Shown one piece after another: positions 6,462 through 9,766 of a stretch of DNA of 9,766 nt. The notes under the pieces are model-generated. The model did no database searches, had not been told where the DNA came from, and was given only the letters and a program-made list of their open reading frames with translations. Both the position numbers and the translations under genes were made by a program. Source of the DNA: Candidatus Gastranaerophilales bacterium (GTDB lineage Bacteria > Cyanobacteriota > Vampirovibrionia > Gastranaerophilales > Gastranaerophilaceae); NCBI GenBank assembly GCA_021205645.1, contig JAJPXE010000228.1:1-9766 (forward strand). Direction: 5' to 3'. The first letter of the stretch is position 1, and every line of letters starts with the position of its first letter.

Positions 6462-6932
6462 CTAATGAATATTTCTGGCATGACAAATTGCTATTGCAAT
6501 TGCATCAATTGTATCATCAAGTTTCGGCAAAATGTTACAGTTTAATGCGTATTTTACCATCTGCTCGACTTCTTTCTTATCCGCACGTCCGTATCCTGTC
6601 AAAACCTGTTTAACCTCTATCGGAGTGTATTCATATATTTCTATCCCGTACTTTGCAAGTACGGCTAATATAACTCCCCGGGCCTCTCCTACCGGTATTA
6701 TTGTTTTCTGGTTTTTGAAAAAGTACAGTTTCTCTATAGAAGCACAATCAGGATGATAACACTCTATTATCTTTGATAAATCTTCAAATATTTCTAACAA
6801 CCTGTCAGAAACAGCGGAAGTTTTATCGGTCTGAATAGAGCCGGAAGTTTCCAATACCATAGAATTTTCTTCATAATTTATAATCGCATATCCGGCAATA
6901 GCCAGACCCGGATCAATTCCTAATATCCTCAT
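6462..6932 (-). CDS. ruvC: Crossover junction endodeoxyribonuclease RuvC
   Basis: Holliday-junction resolvase that cuts four-way junctions after RuvAB branch migration in recombination and fork repair. The 156 aa are somewhat shorter than E. coli RuvC (173), mainly at the C-terminus. All four catalytic acidic residues of the RNase H-like fold are present: D7 in GIDPGLAIAGYA, E67 in SIEKLYFFKN, and D140/D143 in DDTIDAIAIA. The GEARGV (82-87) and VKQVLTGYGRADKKEV (107-122) segments are typical. Tyr70 stands where E. coli has Phe69. ruvA and ruvB are not in the window. It begins 24 nt after the M23 gene's stop and is likely cotranscribed with it. There is no clear SD before ATG, and an upstream 6-codon reading frame overlaps the start as ATGA, so translation may depend on coupling. 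Confidence 0.95.
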   Translation of the reverse strand: MRILGIDPGLAIAGYAIINYEENSMVLETSGSIQTDKTSAVSDRLLEIFEDLSKIIECYHPDCASIEKLYFFKNQKTIIPVGEARGVILAVLAKYGIEIYEYTPIEVKQVLTGYGRADKKEVEQMVKYALNCNILPKLDDTIDAIAIAICHARNIH

Positions 6933-6956
6933 AATAAAGATTTTATCATAATAAGG

Positions 6957-7853
6957 CTATTTATTTAAATACTTATTTCGACCTTCATAAGGAAGGAGCA
7001 TTTTCTTTGCCGATGACATATTTTGTATTGAATACTCATTGAGCTTTCGGGCAATTAACCCTGCTTCTTCTTCATTAAGCGGATCAACCTGACCTTTTAA
7101 TTTTGAATAAGGACTGTTTTTTGAAATTTTTTGCCACATAACACTGTTTTGCTGTTTTGCAAGCTGTTCTTCCGTTTCTATACCTAAATGTAAATGCCAG
7201 AGCGATGTTTCACCCGTTGCACCCATATAACCGATTGTATCACCTTTGTGCATAACAGTTCCTAATTCTGGCATGACAACGGAAGTTTTGTAATCCGTTG
7301 CTCGTGCAAGATGATCAAAAGCATACTTTCTGCCGTCAACACCAAGCAAACCGACACAATTCGCCACCAGATTGTTATCAGGATTTGCTTTCTTATTGGA
7401 TATTACAATCCCGTCAACAGGTGCTGTTATAACAACCGGCTCTTTCGGCTTTTTAGCAAGCGGTGTCGCAAAAATATCTAAACCTAAATGTGGTCTGCCG
7501 CCGGGTCGCTTTGCAAAAAACATTCCAAACGGCTCCAGATAAACATTTTTATCGTTCTTCACCGGTGCTGTATAATCCGTCGGTGTCGTCGGACGACTTA
7601 TTGTCTGCCTTAATTTTTCGATATTCTCCTTTGAAAATGTTCTTGTGATACCGCCGGTGAAATTCGTATCATTTTTAATCTCCATGGAATGTGCCATATC
7701 TGCCGCCTGAGATAGTTTATCAACTATACAAGTCTTAACAAACGTATCTTTAACGGGAGTTCTGAGGGCCGGACCGAACTTTATCGGATTCATTACTCCA
7801 AGCGTAAATGCAAAAGGAACTATAGCTTTTCTGAAAGGTATACAAATATTCAT
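6957..7853 (-). CDS. M23 family metallopeptidase-like protein (LytM domain)
   Basis: A 298-aa protein whose middle (about 105-230) is a LytM/M23 zinc-peptidase domain of the kind that cuts peptidoglycan cross-links. The zinc and catalytic set is visible: H122 and D126 in RPHLGLD (HxxxD), H181 in AFDHL, and H220-x-H222 in WHLHLGIE. The beta-strand motifs APVDGIV (144-150) and KGDTIGYMGATG (203-214) are also typical. An insert at about 131-140 is Lys/Pro-rich. The N-terminus has basic residues (R8, K9) followed by a short hydrophobic stretch (10-21) but no clear cleavage site or lipobox, so export is plausible but not shown. No SD precedes the first ATG; an in-frame ATG at 7793 (Met21) is an alternative start that would drop the hydrophobic stretch. 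The region PVKDTFVKT (33-41) begins a Thr-rich linker. It sits after a strong terminator, so it should have its own promoter, and is probably cotranscribed with ruvC. Confidence 0.88.
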   Translation of the reverse strand: MNICIPFRKAIVPFAFTLGVMNPIKFGPALRTPVKDTFVKTCIVDKLSQAADMAHSMEIKNDTNFTGGITRTFSKENIEKLRQTISRPTTPTDYTAPVKNDKNVYLEPFGMFFAKRPGGRPHLGLDIFATPLAKKPKEPVVITAPVDGIVISNKKANPDNNLVANCVGLLGVDGRKYAFDHLARATDYKTSVVMPELGTVMHKGDTIGYMGATGETSLWHLHLGIETEEQLAKQQNSVMWQKISKNSPYSKLKGQVDPLNEEEAGLIARKLNEYSIQNMSSAKKMLLPYEGRNKYLNK

Positions 7854-7870
7854 AACTGAATAAATATCGG

Positions 7871-7899
7871 AATAAAACTTTTTTGCTGATTTGTAACAA
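7871..7899 (-). promoter_or_regulatory. Possible promoter of the M23 gene and ruvC
   Basis: On the minus strand TTGTTA (7894-7899) and TTTATT (7871-7876) are 17 nt apart, each matching consensus at 4 of 6 positions. A promoter is expected in the 81 nt between the upstream terminator and the ATG at 7853. This pair is the best placed, but it is weak. Confidence 0.25.
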
Positions 7900-7934
7900 A
7901 ATATATCAAAATTTCCGGTTTATTCAGCATATAT

Positions 7935-7974
7935 AAAAAGCGGGTTCATACGGTGTATACACATATGAACCCGC
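7935..7974 (-). terminator. Strong rho-independent terminator of the TPR gene
   Basis: A perfect 11-bp stem, GCGGGTTCATA (7940-7950) with TATGAACCCGC (7964-7974), encloses a 13-nt loop that contains its own 10-bp palindrome GTGTATACAC (7953-7962). Read on the minus strand the stem is followed at once by five T's (7939-7935). It begins 7 nt after the TPR stop codon. There is no T-tract on the plus-strand side, so it acts in the minus direction. The stem base is the most GC-rich intergenic stretch in the window. Confidence 0.92.
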
Positions 7975-7981
7975 ATCGCTG

Positions 7982-9631
7982 TTAATCAAATAAATCGTGT
8001 AATCGTGACTTAATATCACTATCATCAAGTTCATTTGTCAGTTTGTTTAAATCCAATGACATTTGATAATATTCCGCCGCTCCGGTGTTATTTCCTAATG
8101 CCTGAAGTGCTCTTGCAGTATTAAAATATGCAAGTGTGTAATTCGGGTTAAGTTTTATGGCATTCTGAAAATACCCGACTGCCTCCTGTGGTGCATCTAA
8201 ACCGTCAAGGTATACTACACCTAAATTGTTTTGTGATATTTCGAAATTAGGGTTCAATGCTATTGATTTGTGGAAAGAAACAACTGCCTCCTCTACATAA
8301 TCTTTCTCCCACAATGCTAAACCTGCTTTTGCGTATGCAAGAAAATTTTCGGGATTGACGGTTATTGCATCACAATACGTGCGAATTGCCCTGTCAAGCT
8401 CCCCTTTTGCGATTAATAAATCACCTAAAGACAGCAACAACTCATAATTAGAAGGATATAATACAAGTCCTGCCTGATATGTTGCTTCCGCTGCCTCTAA
8501 ATTTCCTTTAACTTCTCCGTATACCGCTCCTAATGCGTGACATACAATCGATGTCCACTGTGCATCCGGATTGAGCTTTATTGCCCGCTGATAATACTCT
8601 ATCGCATCATCATATAATTCAGCACGAACAAACGCATATGCAAGCGAATTATTAAAATACGGATTATTCTCATTATAACGCAATGCCAGCTTGAATGCAG
8701 ATATTGAATTCAACTTATCTTCTTTCTGCAAATATAAATGACCTAATTCATAATAAATCTTGTCATTATCAATATTAAACTCCAATAACCTGTTATAATA
8801 ATCTATTGCTTCATCAATCTTATCGGGGAAAGATGTTTGAAGTAATGTAGCAAGCTTAAGCAGAACTTCCCTGTTGTCGGGAGTCGTTTTTAAAGCCTTT
8901 CTGTAACATTCCAGACCTGATAATAAATCTTGACGCGACATGGATAAATCGCCCATTTTTTTATAGAAAATATCCCCGTGTTCGGTTTTTGTCATTCCCC
9001 TGGTATAAGTTTTATAAGCAGATGTAAACATCTTTGCTTTTTCAAAAGTTTCACCAAGTGTCCGGTATGAAAATACGGAAATATTGTCGACAACAGTATC
9101 CAGCATCATCTTTATTGCGGCAGAGTCACACATTAAAAGAACACTGCCCGATAAAAGATAATATAAATATTTCACAACACGCAAAAAACTCTTACCTTCT
9201 AACATCATTTCCCGCTTAATCAATCTTGATAAAAATAACCTCGGTCTTGCAGAATTAACGCAGCCCGCCTTGATTGCCAGATTGAATTCCTGTTGTGCCG
9301 CCCTGTAATCCTCCGACATAGACAGAAAATAACCCGCATATATATGAGCATTAGCATTTGCCGGCTCAAGAGAAATGGCGGTTTTACATTGCTCTATTGC
9401 AGACTCAATTGATATCTGACCTTTTTCATACATTAAACTTGCAAGACGATAATATGGCTCGGCAAGTTCCGAATCATTACGAATTGCCTCTATATAATAT
9501 CCAATCGCATTTTCTAAATCATCATTTTGCTGCTTAATTATATACTTCTGATGTGCCGCACGTGCCTTGTCCAACATACTTTCAGCAGGAGCGGAACTCG
9601 TTCTTAAGGGTAAAATTGCTTGCTCTGACAT
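7982..9631 (-). CDS. Tetratricopeptide repeat (TPR) protein, 549 aa
   Basis: A scaffold-type protein of about 12 TPR units; partner and role unknown. Residues are numbered from the ATG at 9631. A short polar N-terminus (1-30) is followed by three TPRs (about 37-125), with typical units such as AIEQCKTAISLEPANANAHI. An interruption (about 138-205) includes the hydrophobic run YLYYLLSGSVLLM (155-167), which could touch a membrane or pack internally. About nine further TPRs run from about 206 to 527, with strong consensus phrases such as AIEYYQRAIKLNPDAQW and AVGYFQNAIKLNPNYTLAYF. The tail is acidic (ELDDSDIKSRLHDLFD). There is no signal peptide, enzyme domain or DNA-binding motif. The start at 9631 is preferred over an upstream in-frame TTG (9643) because GGAG (9638-9641) sits 6 nt before the ATG and overlaps the region just after the TTG. 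It has its own terminator and is probably monocistronic. Confidence 0.93.
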   Translation of the reverse strand: MSEQAILPLRTSSAPAESMLDKARAAHQKYIIKQQNDDLENAIGYYIEAIRNDSELAEPYYRLASLMYEKGQISIESAIEQCKTAISLEPANANAHIYAGYFLSMSEDYRAAQQEFNLAIKAGCVNSARPRLFLSRLIKREMMLEGKSFLRVVKYLYYLLSGSVLLMCDSAAIKMMLDTVVDNISVFSYRTLGETFEKAKMFTSAYKTYTRGMTKTEHGDIFYKKMGDLSMSRQDLLSGLECYRKALKTTPDNREVLLKLATLLQTSFPDKIDEAIDYYNRLLEFNIDNDKIYYELGHLYLQKEDKLNSISAFKLALRYNENNPYFNNSLAYAFVRAELYDDAIEYYQRAIKLNPDAQWTSIVCHALGAVYGEVKGNLEAAEATYQAGLVLYPSNYELLLSLGDLLIAKGELDRAIRTYCDAITVNPENFLAYAKAGLALWEKDYVEEAVVSFHKSIALNPNFEISQNNLGVVYLDGLDAPQEAVGYFQNAIKLNPNYTLAYFNTARALQALGNNTGAAEYYQMSLDLNKLTNELDDSDIKSRLHDLFD

Positions 9632-9637
9632 TATTAG

Positions 9638-9641
9638 CTCC
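9638..9641 (-). promoter_or_regulatory. Ribosome binding site fixing the TPR gene start
   Basis: Minus-strand GGAG with a 6-nt spacer to ATG (9631-9629). The alternative in-frame TTG (9643-9641) shares a base with this site and is preceded by a C-run with no SD. The ATG is therefore the supported start. Confidence 0.75.
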
Positions 9642-9656
9642 AATAGGGGGGTAAAT

Positions 9657-9662
9657 ACTATA
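9657..9662 (-). promoter_or_regulatory. Candidate -10 element of the TPR gene
   Basis: TATAGT on the minus strand matches TATAAT at 5 of 6 positions. It would start transcription near 9650, a leader of about 19 nt. No good -35 is found 16-18 nt upstream; TTGTTA around 9675-9680 is too close. The promoter may need an activator, or the true one may lie further upstream. Confidence 0.3.
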
Positions 9663-9747
9663 ATGAGTCTGACGTAACAAAATTCTTAAACTTTAATGAA
9701 AAACATTCTAAATCATACAAACAGTTTATTTTAAATTTGAATAGTGA

Positions 9748-9765
9748 TTTTAATCCGGATTAAAA
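9748..9765. repeat. Perfect 18-bp palindrome upstream of the TPR gene
   Basis: TTTTAATCCGGATTAAAA is its own reverse complement over all 18 bases, centred on CCGG, about 117 nt upstream of the TPR ATG. No T-tract follows and it has almost no loop, so it does not look like a terminator. It resembles a dimer-binding operator for the TPR gene or for a gene beyond the right edge. The remaining sequence between 9663 and 9747 is plain AT-rich DNA with nothing else I can support. Confidence 0.45.
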
Positions 9766-9766
9766 C

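Noticed and set aside
6359..6613. An 84-codon plus-strand frame crossing the 83-aa gene and ruvC
   Set aside because: It runs out of frame through the end of the small gene and antisense to ruvC, with no SD; it is a shadow frame.
9632..9643. Four-residue N-terminal extension of the TPR protein from a TTG start
   Set aside because: The TTG lacks an SD and overlaps the GGAG that serves the ATG at 9631, so the shorter form is preferred.
9748..9765. Palindrome as a chromosome-dimer resolution (dif) site
   Set aside because: A dif site is about 28 bp with two XerC/D arms around a 6-bp centre. This site is a continuous 18-bp palindrome and does not fit.
1..9766. Search for CRISPR arrays, insertion sequences, tRNA or rRNA genes, toxin-antitoxin pairs and prophage genes
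   Set aside because: No regularly spaced repeats, transposase or phage motifs, cloverleaf-like segments or paired small genes were seen on either strand.

Overview
The window is AT-rich chromosomal DNA from a Gram-negative-type bacterium. It carries a lipid A kinase (lpxK), so the cell should have an LPS- or lipid-A-bearing outer membrane. It has bacterial-type IleRS, Nth and RuvC, ordinary sigma-70-like promoters and Shine-Dalgarno sites. The AT bias, the gene mix, the absence of a T-box before ileS and the style of the proteins remind me of gut Gastranaerophilales/Melainabacteria (non-photosynthetic relatives of Cyanobacteria). That lineage call is an impression, not something the sequence proves. 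I see no insertion sequence, phage, CRISPR, toxin-antitoxin, rRNA or tRNA gene; the region is mostly housekeeping.

Layout. Bases 1-127 hold a weak hairpin and a good promoter (TTGAAC-N16-TATAAT). This drives a TTG-started dicarboxylate/amino acid:cation symporter (128-1435, +), followed 64 nt later by ileS (1500-4331, +). A short convergent gap with a weak hairpin separates ileS from a minus-strand pair, lpxK (5021-6043) then nth (4388-5017), 3 nt apart and probably translationally coupled. A 161-bp divergent intergenic region separates lpxK from a plus-strand gene for an unrecognised acidic 83-aa protein (6205-6456). That region is rich in repeats, including three alternating ATACAAAA boxes that cover the small gene's promoter. 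The small gene converges on a second minus-strand group read as TPR protein (7982-9631), strong terminator (7935-7974), M23 metallopeptidase-like protein (6957-7853), then ruvC (6462-6932).

How the genes relate. The genes cover nutrient uptake (symporter), translation (IleRS), base-excision repair (Nth), Holliday-junction resolution (RuvC), outer-membrane lipid A synthesis (LpxK) and cell-wall remodelling (M23 protein). They look like several short adjacent transcription units, not one pathway.

The points most worth a second look are: the altered class I signature HVGT (for HIGH) in IleRS; the triple-box operator-like array in front of the unknown 83-aa gene; a perfect 18-bp palindrome (TTTTAATCCGGATTAAAA) upstream of the TPR gene; and the large TPR protein with a hydrophobic interruption between its two repeat blocks. 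I found no convincing evidence of a wholly new multi-gene system.
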